Part shown: in pieces, positions 1 to 6,208 of the stretch | Position numbering within the stretch: position 1 is the first letter of the stretch | Layout of the letters: each line of letters starts with the position of its first letter | Assembly (NCBI GenBank): GCA_013814015.1 | Contig: JACCQS010000106.1 | Span: 1-9,116 of the forward strand | From: Geodermatophilaceae bacterium | GTDB taxonomy: Bacteria > Actinomycetota > Actinomycetes > Mycobacteriales > Geodermatophilaceae | Length of the DNA stretch: 9,116 nt | Direction of reading: 5' to 3' | Notes under the pieces: generated by a model | Seen by the model: the letters and a program-made list of their open reading frames with translations, nothing else | The model's database searches: none | Told to the model about the DNA's origin: nothing | Made by a program: the position numbers and the translations under genes

Positions 1-38
1 GAGCAGCCGTCGTGGAAGAGTTGCACGCGACCTCATAG
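1..38 (+). CDS. 3' tail of an unidentified upstream gene (partial)
   Basis: The window opens inside what may be the last codons of an upstream gene. Reading from base 3, the frame gives AAVVEELHATS and stops at TAG 36-38; its third positions are mostly G or C and the tail looks like a C-terminal helix. It would end 43 bp before pcaH. An alternative is the frame beginning at base 2, which stops at TGA 83-85 and would overlap the pcaH start as ATGA; its first codons have poor third-position G/C, so I prefer the earlier stop. Too little is present to name a family. Confidence 0.3.
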   Translation, partial: AAVVEELHATS

Positions 39-70
39 CCTTGTCCACGACCATGCGCGCCGGTTACTCC

Positions 71-76
71 GAAGGA
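71..76 (+). promoter_or_regulatory. Shine-Dalgarno site of pcaH
   Basis: GAAGGA lies 5 nt before ATG 82 and 11 nt before a second in-frame ATG at 88. It supports a start at 82 but does not exclude 88. Confidence 0.6.
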
Positions 77-81
77 CTCCC

Positions 82-816
82 ATGAGCATGTCCATCCCCC
101 CGGCCGAGGCGGCGCTGCCCCGGTTCCGGCGGGATCCGGCCGGAACTCATCCGCCGCTGCTGAGTCCGGACTACCGATCGACTCGGCTCCGGGCCCCGCT
201 CAAAGCTCCGGTGGATCTACCGCAGCGGATGACAGAGGTGACCGGACCGGTCTTCGGCGACGGGCTGGTGCATGCCGACGATGCGGATCTCACCCGTGGG
301 TACGCCGAAGAGCCTGCAGGACAACGAATTATCGTTTGCGGCAGGCTAATCGACGGCGACGGACGACCGATCCCCCGGAGTCTCGTGGAGATCTGGCAGG
401 CCAATGCGGCCGGCCGCTATCGCCACGATCGAGACAACTGGCCGGCGCCTCTGGACCCGAACTTCGATGGAATGGGCCGGACCCTCACCGATGACGAGGG
501 CCGGTACGCCTTCACCACGGTCAAGCCGGGCGCCTACCCCTGGAAGAACCACCACAACGCCTGGCGACCGGCGCACATCCATTTCTCGTTGTGCGGCCGC
601 TCTTTCACCCAGCGCCTGGTGACCCAGATGTACTTTCCCGACGACCCGCTCTTCGGTCAGGACCCGATCTTCAACTCCGTCCCCCAGGCCGCCCGCAACC
701 GGATGATCGCGGCCTTCTCCCTCACCGACACCCGGCCTGATTGGGCGCTAGCGTTCAACTTCGACATCGTGCTACGCGGCAGCGAGGCGACACCCTTCGA
801 TCCTGAGAGGTCATGA
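82..816 (+). CDS. pcaH: Protocatechuate 3,4-dioxygenase, beta subunit
   Basis: This is the iron-bearing beta subunit of the intradiol dioxygenase that cleaves protocatechuate with O2 to 3-carboxy-cis,cis-muconate in the cytoplasm. The 244-residue length is normal for the family. The four Fe(III) ligands can be placed at Tyr113, Tyr152, His165 and His167 (motif RPAHIHFS). Their spacing of 39, 13 and 2 is the same as that of Tyr108, Tyr147, His160 and His162 in the Pseudomonas putida enzyme. Trp154 and Arg162 also fall at the conserved active-site positions 2 and 10 residues after the second Tyr. The core beta-sandwich begins around residue 83 with RIIVCGRLIDGDGRPIP and LVEIWQANAAGRY. The gene is the first of the operon and ends 1 bp before pcaG, consistent with stoichiometric coupled synthesis of the two subunits. 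The start at 82 is supported by a Shine-Dalgarno site; ATG 88 is an alternative. Confidence 0.97.
   Translation: MSMSIPPAEAALPRFRRDPAGTHPPLLSPDYRSTRLRAPLKAPVDLPQRMTEVTGPVFGDGLVHADDADLTRGYAEEPAGQRIIVCGRLIDGDGRPIPRSLVEIWQANAAGRYRHDRDNWPAPLDPNFDGMGRTLTDDEGRYAFTTVKPGAYPWKNHHNAWRPAHIHFSLCGRSFTQRLVTQMYFPDDPLFGQDPIFNSVPQAARNRMIAAFSLTDTRPDWALAFNFDIVLRGSEATPFDPERS
805..810 (+). promoter_or_regulatory. Shine-Dalgarno site of pcaG
   Basis: GAGAGG inside the end of pcaH lies 7 nt before the GTG at 818. It is the main reason for accepting that GTG as the pcaG start. Confidence 0.6.
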
Positions 817-817
817 C

Positions 818-1393
818 GTGACTACCTTGCTCAGTACGCCGTCGCAGACCGTCGGGCCGTTCCTGTCGATCGGACTGACCTGGGAGCGCGCCGAGTACGT
901 CGTACCCGAGGGCACGCCTGGCTCGTTCTGGATCCGCGGTCGACTTCTTGACGGTGCCGGCGAACCCGTACCTGACGGACTCATCGAGACCTGGCAGGCC
1001 GATCCGTACGGGAACCTCGGGCATTCGGTACCTCCGGTGCGGCCAGCAGGCGGCGGCGGCTCCGGCTTCGGCGGGTTCGGGCGGGCCATGACCGGACCGG
1101 ATGGGCAGTACGGGCTGCTCACCGTGAAGCCGGGCCGGGTCACTGATGCCGCGGGGGGCTGGCAGGCACCGCATCTGGATGTCTCGGTGTTCGCTCGGGG
1201 CTTGCTGCATCGCGTCGTGCTGCGCATCTACTTCGCCGACGAAGCCGAGGCGAACTCCGCCGACCCGGTGCTCTGCTCCTTGCCCGATGACGCAGCGCGA
1301 GCCACGCTCGTCGCCCGGCCAAACGGTGACGGCGGCTACATCCTCGACATCCGGCTCCAGGGTGCCCGCGAAACCGTCTTCTTCGCGGTCTGA
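818..1393 (+). CDS. pcaG: Protocatechuate 3,4-dioxygenase, alpha subunit
   Basis: This is the alpha subunit, which pairs with PcaH. It shares the intradiol dioxygenase fold but lacks the iron ligands; where PcaH has HIH it has APHLDVSVFARG (residues 117-128). The N-terminus TPSQTVGPFLSIGL (residues 7-20) is a hallmark of PcaG and lines the active site of the partner subunit in known structures. Other conserved stretches are LIETWQADPYG (55-65), a glycine-rich loop (78-87), YGLLTVKPG (98-106) and LLHRVVLRIYFADE (129-142). The 191-residue length is slightly short but normal. GTG is used as the start because it gives the canonical N-terminus and follows a good ribosome binding site. The gene is 1 bp after pcaH and 19 bp before pcaB, inside the same operon. 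Confidence 0.96.
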   Translation: MTTLLSTPSQTVGPFLSIGLTWERAEYVVPEGTPGSFWIRGRLLDGAGEPVPDGLIETWQADPYGNLGHSVPPVRPAGGGGSGFGGFGRAMTGPDGQYGLLTVKPGRVTDAAGGWQAPHLDVSVFARGLLHRVVLRIYFADEAEANSADPVLCSLPDDAARATLVARPNGDGGYILDIRLQGARETVFFAV

Positions 1394-1412
1394 TCGAGAA
1401 GTCGGATCAGCA

Positions 1413-2618
1413 ATGAATGACGGCCTGTTCACCCAGACCCACCAGCGGGGTGCGGTCCGCGACGAGGTCTCCAGCCGAGCATGGTTGCGGGCGATGCTCG
1501 ACGCCGAGTCCGCCCTGGCCGGGGCCTGCGCCGATGCCGGCGTCGTCCCGGCCGCGGCGGCGGAGGCGATTGCCCTGGCTTGTGCTGACATCGACCGGTT
1601 CGACGCGAAGCAACTCGGGGTACTCGCGGCAGAGACCGGTAACCCGGTGGTCGGCCTGGTCGCCGCCATCCGGGCGGCCGTTTCCGACGATGTTGCCGCC
1701 TACGTCCACTGTGGAGCGACGAGTCAGGACATCATCGACACAGCCGCGGTGCTGATCGCTGGTCGTGCGATGACTACCCTGTTGGCCGACCTCGACCATT
1801 GCGCGAAGTCGGCGGCAGCGTTGACTGAACGTCATCGCGACACACCCATGGTTGCCAGGACACTTCTCCAGCAGGCCGTGCCGAGCACCTTCGGGCTCAA
1901 GGCGGCCCAGTGGCTGCACGGGCTGACGAGGGTCAGCCTGCACGTGCGCCGCATCCAGCAGGAGCTGCCGGCCCAACTGGGTGGTGCGGCCGGCACTTTG
2001 GACGGATATCCGGCGCCGGGCAGCGGCCTGCATACCGCACACGCGTACGCAGCCCGCCTCGGACTGGTCAACCCGCAGCTGCCCTGGCACACACTGCGCT
2101 ACCCGATCGGCGAATTGGCTGGCGCCCTGGCCACGACCGCGGGAATCCTGGGCAAGATCGCCCTCGACGTCATCCTGCTCGCCCAGAACGAGGTCGGCGA
2201 GGTCGCGGTGTCCAGTGACGGGCGAGGCCGCAGTTCGACGATGTCGCACAAGCGAAACCCGGTGGCGGCCATCGCGGCAAGATCAGCGGCCAAGCGTGCC
2301 CCCGGGCTGGCTGCCACCCTGTTCGCGAGCATGGAGCAGGAACACGAGCGCGCAGCGGGCGCCTGGCAGGCTGAGTGGCCGACACTGAGCGAGCTCCTGA
2401 CGTGCGTGGGTTCAGCCGCCGCCTGGCTGGGCGACGCCTTGGAGTTCTTCGATGTGGACGAGGATCGGATGGCTGCGAATCTCACCGCACTCGGCTCGTC
2501 GGCGTCGACAGGTTGTGCTGCGGCACTGGTGGATCGAGCACTGGCCGACTACCGGCCGACCATCGATGACACCGGCCCCAGAGAGCTTCCGACGACGACG
2601 AACGAGGAGACGGACTGA
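1413..2618 (+). CDS. pcaB: 3-carboxy-cis,cis-muconate cycloisomerase
   Basis: This cytoplasmic enzyme of the fumarase/aspartase superfamily lactonises 3-carboxy-cis,cis-muconate to 4-carboxymuconolactone, the step after PcaHG. The 401-residue product starts with GLFTQTHQRGAVRDEVSSRAWLRAMLD-like family sequence, has VHCGATSQDIIDT-type substrate-loop residues at 98-110 (GATSQD), and carries the superfamily signature around SSTMSHKRNP (274-283). The usual form there is GGSSTMPHKRNP, so the Gly and Pro positions differ (here Arg273 and Ser278). The frame is open upstream through pcaG, but ATG 1413 is the first start after the pcaG stop and matches the family N-terminus. Its ribosome site is weak (GGA at 1404-1406). 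At about 400 residues it is shorter than the roughly 450 of proteobacterial enzymes, lacking the C-terminal extension. It overlaps pcaD by one base (TGATG). Confidence 0.93.
   Translation: MNDGLFTQTHQRGAVRDEVSSRAWLRAMLDAESALAGACADAGVVPAAAAEAIALACADIDRFDAKQLGVLAAETGNPVVGLVAAIRAAVSDDVAAYVHCGATSQDIIDTAAVLIAGRAMTTLLADLDHCAKSAAALTERHRDTPMVARTLLQQAVPSTFGLKAAQWLHGLTRVSLHVRRIQQELPAQLGGAAGTLDGYPAPGSGLHTAHAYAARLGLVNPQLPWHTLRYPIGELAGALATTAGILGKIALDVILLAQNEVGEVAVSSDGRGRSSTMSHKRNPVAAIAARSAAKRAPGLAATLFASMEQEHERAAGAWQAEWPTLSELLTCVGSAAAWLGDALEFFDVDEDRMAANLTALGSSASTGCAAALVDRALADYRPTIDDTGPRELPTTTNEETD
2604..2609 (+). promoter_or_regulatory. Shine-Dalgarno site of pcaD
   Basis: GAGGAG lies 8 nt before ATG 2618, at the very end of pcaB. 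It is the strongest ribosome site of the operon. Confidence 0.65.
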
Positions 2619-3400
2619 TGGGCGCCATTGCCCTGCATCACCAGATCACCGGACGACGCGAGGCACCGGCCGTACTTCTACTGAATTCCCTCGGCAGCAC
2701 ACTGGAGATGTGGGAGCGGCAGGTCCCTGCACTGGCCGAGCAGTTCCTGGTGGTCAGATGTGACACCCGTGGACATGGTGAATCCCCGGTCCCACCCGGT
2801 CCGTATGTCATCGACGACTTCGTGGACGACGCCATTGCGCTGCTGGACAACCTCGGCATCGAACGAGTGAATGTTGCCGGCCTGTCGCTGGGCGGCATGG
2901 TCGCCATGCGGTTGGCCGCCAACAATCCAGGGCGCGTCGAGCGGCTCGCCCTGTTCTGCACCTCGGCCCAGCTCGGGCCGCCGGAAACCTGGACCGAACG
3001 CGCAGCGACCGTGCGTGCCAACGGCACTGCCGCGGTGGCCGACGCGGTTGTCGCCCGCTGGCTGACCGAGGCCCGGCGGGCAACCGACCCTCAGACGACG
3101 GAGTACTTGCGCGACATGGTCGCCTCGACACCCGCAGATGGGTACGCGGCCTGCTGCGACGCGATCCGCGAACTGGATCTGCGCGCAGACCTGGCCTCGA
3201 TCACCGCCCCAACCCTGGTCGTCGCCGGCAGCGATGACCCCTCCACACCGCCGGTGCATCTGCAGGCCATCGCCGCCGGCATCGCCGGCGCCCGGTTGCT
3301 CGAGGTACCCCAGTGCGCGCACATGGCCACTATCGACCAACCCGACGCGGTCACCACCGCACTCGTCGAACACTTCACCGCGGCGGCCGATCATGGATGA
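2618..3400 (+). CDS. pcaD: 3-oxoadipate enol-lactonase
   Basis: This alpha/beta hydrolase opens 3-oxoadipate enol-lactone to 3-oxoadipate, the last reaction encoded in this window. Its 260 residues match the family length. Features seen: the oxyanion strand region VLLLNSLGSTLEMW (19-32); CDTRGHGES (48-56); the nucleophile elbow GLSLGG with Ser90; the acid in GSDDPSTPP, probably Asp207; and His235 in PQCAHMATIDQP, completing the triad. The ATG overlaps the pcaB stop by one base, and its own 3' end overlaps pcaC by 8 bp. In many actinobacteria the PcaD and PcaC domains are joined in this same order as PcaL; here they are in different frames. Many enol-lactonases look like generic alpha/beta hydrolases, but the operon context makes the assignment strong. 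Confidence 0.94.
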   Translation: MGAIALHHQITGRREAPAVLLLNSLGSTLEMWERQVPALAEQFLVVRCDTRGHGESPVPPGPYVIDDFVDDAIALLDNLGIERVNVAGLSLGGMVAMRLAANNPGRVERLALFCTSAQLGPPETWTERAATVRANGTAAVADAVVARWLTEARRATDPQTTEYLRDMVASTPADGYAACCDAIRELDLRADLASITAPTLVVAGSDDPSTPPVHLQAIAAGIAGARLLEVPQCAHMATIDQPDAVTTALVEHFTAAADHG

Positions 3401-3809
3401 GAACGACCGCCGGGCGCACGGTTTCGAGGTACGTAGCCAGGTCCTCGGCCAGGCTTACGTCGACGCGGCCGTCATCGGTAGCAGTGCGCTGACCGCCGAT
3501 TTCCAGGAATACCTGACCCGTACGGCCTGGGGGGAGATCTGGTCGCGTCCCGGCCTGGACCGCAAGCACCGCAGCATGGTGACCATCTCGGTGCTCACCG
3601 CACTGGGCCACGAGCACGAACTCGCCCTGCACATCCGGGCGGCCGTACAGAACAACGGCCTCACGCCCGAAGAGGTGGCCGAGGTGATCATGCACGCATC
3701 GGTGTACGCCGGCCTTCCTGCCGCCAACCGGGCGATGGCCGTGGCCCAACGCGAGCTTGCCGAGCTCGGCTTCGCTCAGGCGGAGCCGGGATCGGGCAAC
3801 TCGGGCTAG
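3393..3809 (+). CDS. pcaC: 4-carboxymuconolactone decarboxylase
   Basis: This small all-helical enzyme of the AhpD-like CMD family decarboxylates 4-carboxymuconolactone to 3-oxoadipate enol-lactone, the substrate of PcaD. The 138-residue length fits the family (usually around 125-135). Characteristic stretches are FQEYLTRTAWGEIWSRPGL (37-55), DRKHRSMVTISVLTALGHEHELALHIRAA with its conserved Arg and His residues (56-84) and TPEEVAEVIMHASVYAGLPAANRA (91-114). ATG 3393 lies within the last codons of pcaD, in a different frame, 8 bp overlapping. There is no clear Shine-Dalgarno site before it, so it probably depends on ribosomes finishing pcaD. The frame is open further upstream, but the family N-terminus begins at this ATG. 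It is the last gene of the cluster in the window. Confidence 0.95.
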   Translation: MDENDRRAHGFEVRSQVLGQAYVDAAVIGSSALTADFQEYLTRTAWGEIWSRPGLDRKHRSMVTISVLTALGHEHELALHIRAAVQNNGLTPEEVAEVIMHASVYAGLPAANRAMAVAQRELAELGFAQAEPGSGNSG

Positions 3810-3838
3810 CCGATGCGGGCCGCGTGGTAGGAGCAGCA

Positions 3839-3868
3839 GGGGGCGGCAGGGGGCGGCAGGGGGCGGCT
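3839..3868 (+). repeat. Three tandem copies of a GC-rich decamer
   Basis: GGGGGCGGCA occurs at 3839-3848 and 3849-3858, followed by GGGGGCGGCT at 3859-3868. The repeat lies 30 bp after the pcaC stop in the 192-bp spacer before the next gene. Nothing else coding is convincing in that spacer, and I found no stem with a U-tract that would make a standard terminator. Confidence 0.85.
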
Positions 3869-3989
3869 GAGCATGTCCTGCAAGTCGGGACCGTTTCTGA
3901 CCCGGAACCCGGCGCCGGCCAGGTGCGCGTCCTGCTCTCCGTCCCATGAACCGGCCAAGGCGGGCTCCGATCGTCGGTAGCTGGTCTGA

Positions 3990-3995
3990 CACGAT
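3990..3995 (+). promoter_or_regulatory. Possible -10 element, leaderless start of the 4002 gene
   Basis: CACGAT matches the actinobacterial -10 pattern TANNNT except at the first base. It ends 6 nt before the GTG at 4002, which would then be at or next to the transcription start. There is no Shine-Dalgarno site and no clear -35. Confidence 0.4.
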
Positions 3996-4001
3996 CAACC
4001 T

Positions 4002-4778
4002 GTGACGACCCCGCCGCACTATCCCGGTCAGCCGCTCCAGCCGCCGCCGTACAGCCAGCCGTTCCAGCCGCCGCCGTACAGCCAACCTTTCCAGCCCCCG
4101 GTTCAGGGGCAGCGGGTCCAGCCTTTGAGCCAGGGCCAGCCGTTCCAAGGGCAATCGCCGTACGGTCAGCTGCCCCAGCCACCGGCACAACCGCTGGGGC
4201 CCCCGCCGAACGCGACCGGCGCACGATCTGTGTTGTGGCCAGTCGTGCTCGTGGTCTTGGCGCTGGTAGTGCTGGGCGTGTCCTTCTGGATGGGCACTTA
4301 TCTGGCGGTCTACGGCAACCGGGGAATCAGCTTCTACCTGCTGATCGCCCTGATCGGCCTCACCGTCGCGGCCCTGGTGGCGGTCTGGTCGGAGACCGCC
4401 TTCGAGGTGCGTACCTGGGGCAGTAACCTGTTCGGCAAGACCGCACTGGGCTGGCGACGAATCGACCTCGCCAACCTCACATCGGCGGCCATTGCTGCGG
4501 TTCGAGGCAACAAGTTCGTCGTCCTGGGTGACGGGCAGGGTCGAGTCATGTTCTCGGAGAAGAAGCTCGGGCCAGTGAGCGACAGCGTGCGTCGCGGCTT
4601 GTCCGAGGCCGCCCAGCGGAGTCGCTTCGCCGTACCGACCGATCTGGCCAAACTCCTCGGACTGCCCGTACAGCCGGGCGCGCGAAGGCTTGGAAAGAGC
4701 GGCAACCTGACCCGAGTGTTCACCGTGCTGGGGCTGATTGCGGTCGGGCTGATCACCGGAGCTGCGGTTGTGAGTTAG
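4002..4778 (+). CDS. Three-helix membrane protein with Pro/Gln-rich N-terminal tail
   Basis: I do not recognise a named family. The 258-residue product has a Pro/Gln/Tyr-rich N-terminus (residues 1-70) containing two exact copies of QPPPYSQPF, then hydrophobic segments at about 77-97 and 109-130. A soluble stretch of about 105 residues (131-236) follows, with the strand-like pattern FEVRTWGSNLF, KFVVLGDGQGRVMFSEKKLG and an amphipathic helix SDSVRRGLSEAAQ. A last membrane helix lies at about 237-256. The soluble part resembles a bacterial PH-like domain of the kind seen in actinobacterial membrane proteins, but this is inference from pattern only. GTG 4002 is chosen because no better start precedes the Pro-rich tail and a -10-like element lies directly upstream. 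It runs in the same direction as the pca genes but after a 192-bp gap, so probably has its own promoter. rarD starts 10 bp after it. Confidence 0.8.
   Translation: MTTPPHYPGQPLQPPPYSQPFQPPPYSQPFQPPVQGQRVQPLSQGQPFQGQSPYGQLPQPPAQPLGPPPNATGARSVLWPVVLVVLALVVLGVSFWMGTYLAVYGNRGISFYLLIALIGLTVAALVAVWSETAFEVRTWGSNLFGKTALGWRRIDLANLTSAAIAAVRGNKFVVLGDGQGRVMFSEKKLGPVSDSVRRGLSEAAQRSRFAVPTDLAKLLGLPVQPGARRLGKSGNLTRVFTVLGLIAVGLITGAAVVS
4038..4091 (+). repeat. Two tandem 27-bp units in coding sequence (QPPPYSQPF)
   Basis: Units at 4038-4064 and 4065-4091 each encode QPPPYSQPF and are followed by a degenerate QPP start. The first unit and most of the second are identical at the DNA level; the differences in the second unit near its end are synonymous. 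Such low-complexity tails on membrane proteins vary in copy number. Confidence 0.85.
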
Positions 4779-4781
4779 CGT
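4776..4781 (+). promoter_or_regulatory. Possible -10 element, leaderless start of rarD
   Basis: TAGCGT fits TANNNT and lies 7 nt before GTG 4789, overlapping the stop codon of the preceding gene. No Shine-Dalgarno site precedes the GTG, so a leaderless transcript is plausible. Confidence 0.45.
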
Positions 4782-4788
4782 CGTTGCC

Positions 4789-5748
4789 GTGTCCGAGGGT
4801 CGTCGTGGAGTGCTGTTCGGCATCGCGGCCTACGGACTCTGGGGCTTGTTTCCGTTGTACTGGCCCTTGCTCAAGCCGGCCAGTCCGCAGGAGATCCTGG
4901 CCCACCGCTTCGTCTGGTCCCTGGTCTTCGTCACCCTGCTGATCCTGGTCGCGCGGAACTGGACCAAGCTTCGGGCGGTTTTCCGCAGTCGGCGTACGAC
5001 GTTGATCCTCGCGGCCGCCGCGGTCCTGATCGCGATGAACTGGTTCACCTACATCTACGGAGTCAACAACGGGTTCGTAGTGGAGACCTCGCTGGGATAC
5101 TTCATCAATCCGCTGGTCAGCGTCGTTCTCGGGGTGGCCTTCTTCCGCGAGCGGCTGCGTCGCGCGCAATGGGTGGCGGTGGCCCTCGCCTCGATCGCCG
5201 TGGTCGTGCTCACCGTCGACTACGGCCGACTGCCCTATCTGGCTCTCGTGCTTGCCTTTTCCTTCGGTTTCTACGGCCTGCTGAAGAAGCTGGCGCCGGT
5301 CGAATCGGCCGTGGGCCTGACCGTCGAGAGCGGGGTTCTGGTGCTACCCGCGATTGCGCTGCTGGCGGTCCTCGCCGCTCGTGGCGAGCTGGCCTTCGGC
5401 AACGTGAGCGTCGGTAACACCGCACTACTGATCAGCGCGGGGGTCGCCACCGCCGTACCGCTGCTGTTCTTCGCCTCGGCGGCTCGTCGGGTGTCGCTGA
5501 GCACCCTCGGAATCCTGCAGTACCTCGCTCCCACACTGCAATTGATCTTCGGTCTGACGGTTTTCAACGAGCCGATGCCGCCGGTGCGCTTGGTGGGCTT
5601 CTGCCTGGTGTGGCTGGCTCTGATCATCTTCTCGCTGGACGGACTTTGGGTAAGGCGGCCCTCGCCCATCCCCGAGCAGCCGATCCCTGACCTGTCCGGC
5701 GTGCCGCAGAATGATCCAGCGGCACGGCGGGTTAGTCTTCGTCGGTAA
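4789..5748 (+). CDS. rarD: EamA-family transporter, RarD type
   Basis: This is an integral membrane protein of the drug/metabolite transporter superfamily with about ten predicted transmembrane helices in two EamA repeats (roughly residues 6-143 and 148-287). RarD-specific stretches are clear: GIAAYGLWGLFPLYW (11-25), NWFTYIYGVNNGFVVETSLGYFINPL (GYFINPL at 103-109), GRLPYLALVLAFSFGFYGLLKK (146-167) and LGILQYLAPTLQ (240-251). The last 30 residues after RRPSPIPEQP are a polar, probably cytoplasmic tail. RarD proteins were named from a chloramphenicol-sensitive locus, but their substrate is not settled, so only transport can be claimed. GTG 4789 gives the expected N-terminus (GVLFGIAAYGLWG). 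The gene begins 10 bp after the preceding membrane protein and could be cotranscribed with it as well as from its own -10 element. Confidence 0.93.
   Translation: MSEGRRGVLFGIAAYGLWGLFPLYWPLLKPASPQEILAHRFVWSLVFVTLLILVARNWTKLRAVFRSRRTTLILAAAAVLIAMNWFTYIYGVNNGFVVETSLGYFINPLVSVVLGVAFFRERLRRAQWVAVALASIAVVVLTVDYGRLPYLALVLAFSFGFYGLLKKLAPVESAVGLTVESGVLVLPAIALLAVLAARGELAFGNVSVGNTALLISAGVATAVPLLFFASAARRVSLSTLGILQYLAPTLQLIFGLTVFNEPMPPVRLVGFCLVWLALIIFSLDGLWVRRPSPIPEQPIPDLSGVPQNDPAARRVSLRR
5733..5738 (+). promoter_or_regulatory. Possible -10 element upstream of the DUF3263 gene
   Basis: TAGTCT fits TANNNT and lies within the last codons of rarD, about 70 bp before ATG 5810. No convincing -35 is seen. 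A GGAAGGG at 5791-5797 could serve as the ribosome site, though its 12-nt spacing to the ATG is long. Confidence 0.2.
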
Positions 5749-5809
5749 GGAAATGCCATGGTTGTGATTCGACCGTGGACGAGTCGCCAGGGAAGGGTTC
5801 CTCGTACCC

Positions 5810-6145
5810 ATGAAGTCGAGTTCTGCACACGGGCAGCGTCTCGACCCGGCATCCTCCGATGCGGTTTCCGAGACCGGAGCCGAGACCGAGGGTCTCGCCC
5901 GGCGAGACCGGGAGGTCCTTGGCTTCGAGCGACAGTGGTGGAAGTACGCCGGTGCCAAGGAGCAGGCCATCCGGGAGCTGTTCGACATGTCGGCCACCCG
6001 GTACTACCAAGTGCTCAACGGACTGATCGACCGTCCGGAGGCGTTGGTCTTCGACCCGATGCTGGTCAAGCGGCTGCGGCGGCTGCGAGCCAGCCGGCAG
6101 CGGCAACGGTCGGCGCGCAGACTGGGCATCGATCTGGAGCGCTGA
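5810..6145 (+). CDS. DUF3263 family small protein
   Basis: The 111-residue product has a disordered N-terminus of about 30 residues and then the very conserved DUF3263 core: REVLGFERQWWKYAGAKEQAIRE (34-56), LFDMSATRYYQVLNGLIDRPEAL (57-79) and DPMLVKRLRRLRASRQRQRSARR (82-104). The middle resembles a helix-turn-helix, with the AKEQAIRELFDMSATRYYQVLN stretch and a strongly basic C-terminus, so nucleic-acid binding is plausible but unproven. Mycobacterial Rv0430 belongs to this family and, as here, sits directly before the LytR_C gene Rv0431. ATG 5810 gives the usual family length. An earlier ATG at 5758 is in another frame and gives an arginine-rich product without family resemblance, so it was not used. 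The gene lies 61 bp after rarD and 63 bp before the LytR_C gene. Confidence 0.9.
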   Translation: MKSSSAHGQRLDPASSDAVSETGAETEGLARRDREVLGFERQWWKYAGAKEQAIRELFDMSATRYYQVLNGLIDRPEALVFDPMLVKRLRRLRASRQRQRSARRLGIDLER

Positions 6146-6170
6146 GAGCGCACGCGTACTGAGCCGCGTC

Positions 6171-6193
6171 CCGGCCGGTCCACCACCGGCTGG
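6171..6193 (+). other. Inverted repeat (9-bp stem, 5-nt loop) upstream of the LytR_C gene
   Basis: CCGGCCGGT (6171-6179) pairs with ACCGGCTGG (6185-6193), with one G-T wobble and the loop CCACC. It follows the DUF3263 stop by 25 bp and ends one base before a TAAGCT -10 element. Without a T-run it is not a classical intrinsic terminator. Its place next to the promoter suggests a weak terminator for the upstream gene or a protein-binding operator; neither is proven. Confidence 0.6.
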
Positions 6194-6194
6194 C

Positions 6195-6200
6195 TAAGCT
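6195..6200 (+). promoter_or_regulatory. Probable -10 element, leaderless start of the LytR_C gene
   Basis: TAAGCT fits TANNNT and ends 8 nt before ATG 6209, which would put the transcription start on or beside the ATG. No Shine-Dalgarno site is visible. Confidence 0.5.
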
Positions 6201-6208
6201 GACCGCAA

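Noticed and set aside
1146..1412. Possible longer N-terminus for PcaB starting inside pcaG
   Set aside because: The upstream in-frame part overlaps almost half of pcaG and is Ser/Arg/Pro-rich without family similarity. ATG 1413 gives the family N-terminus.
755..1669. 304-codon open frame on the - strand
   Set aside because: It is antisense to pcaG and the start of pcaB, with no recognisable domain; typical of high-GC shadow frames.
3138..3392. Possible longer N-terminus for PcaC starting inside pcaD
   Set aside because: The extra sequence is a shadow of pcaD and does not resemble CMD proteins. ATG 3393 fits.
3909..3918. CCGGCGCCGG palindrome considered as a terminator after pcaC
   Set aside because: It has no loop and no following T-run. 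Such palindromes are common by chance in high-GC DNA.
3375..4823. 482-codon open frame on the - strand
   Set aside because: It spans pcaC, the spacer and the 4002 gene antisense. Its product is Arg/Gly-rich low complexity, with RLERLAVRR repeats that are only the complement of the Pro/Gln repeat. The + strand genes have clear families.
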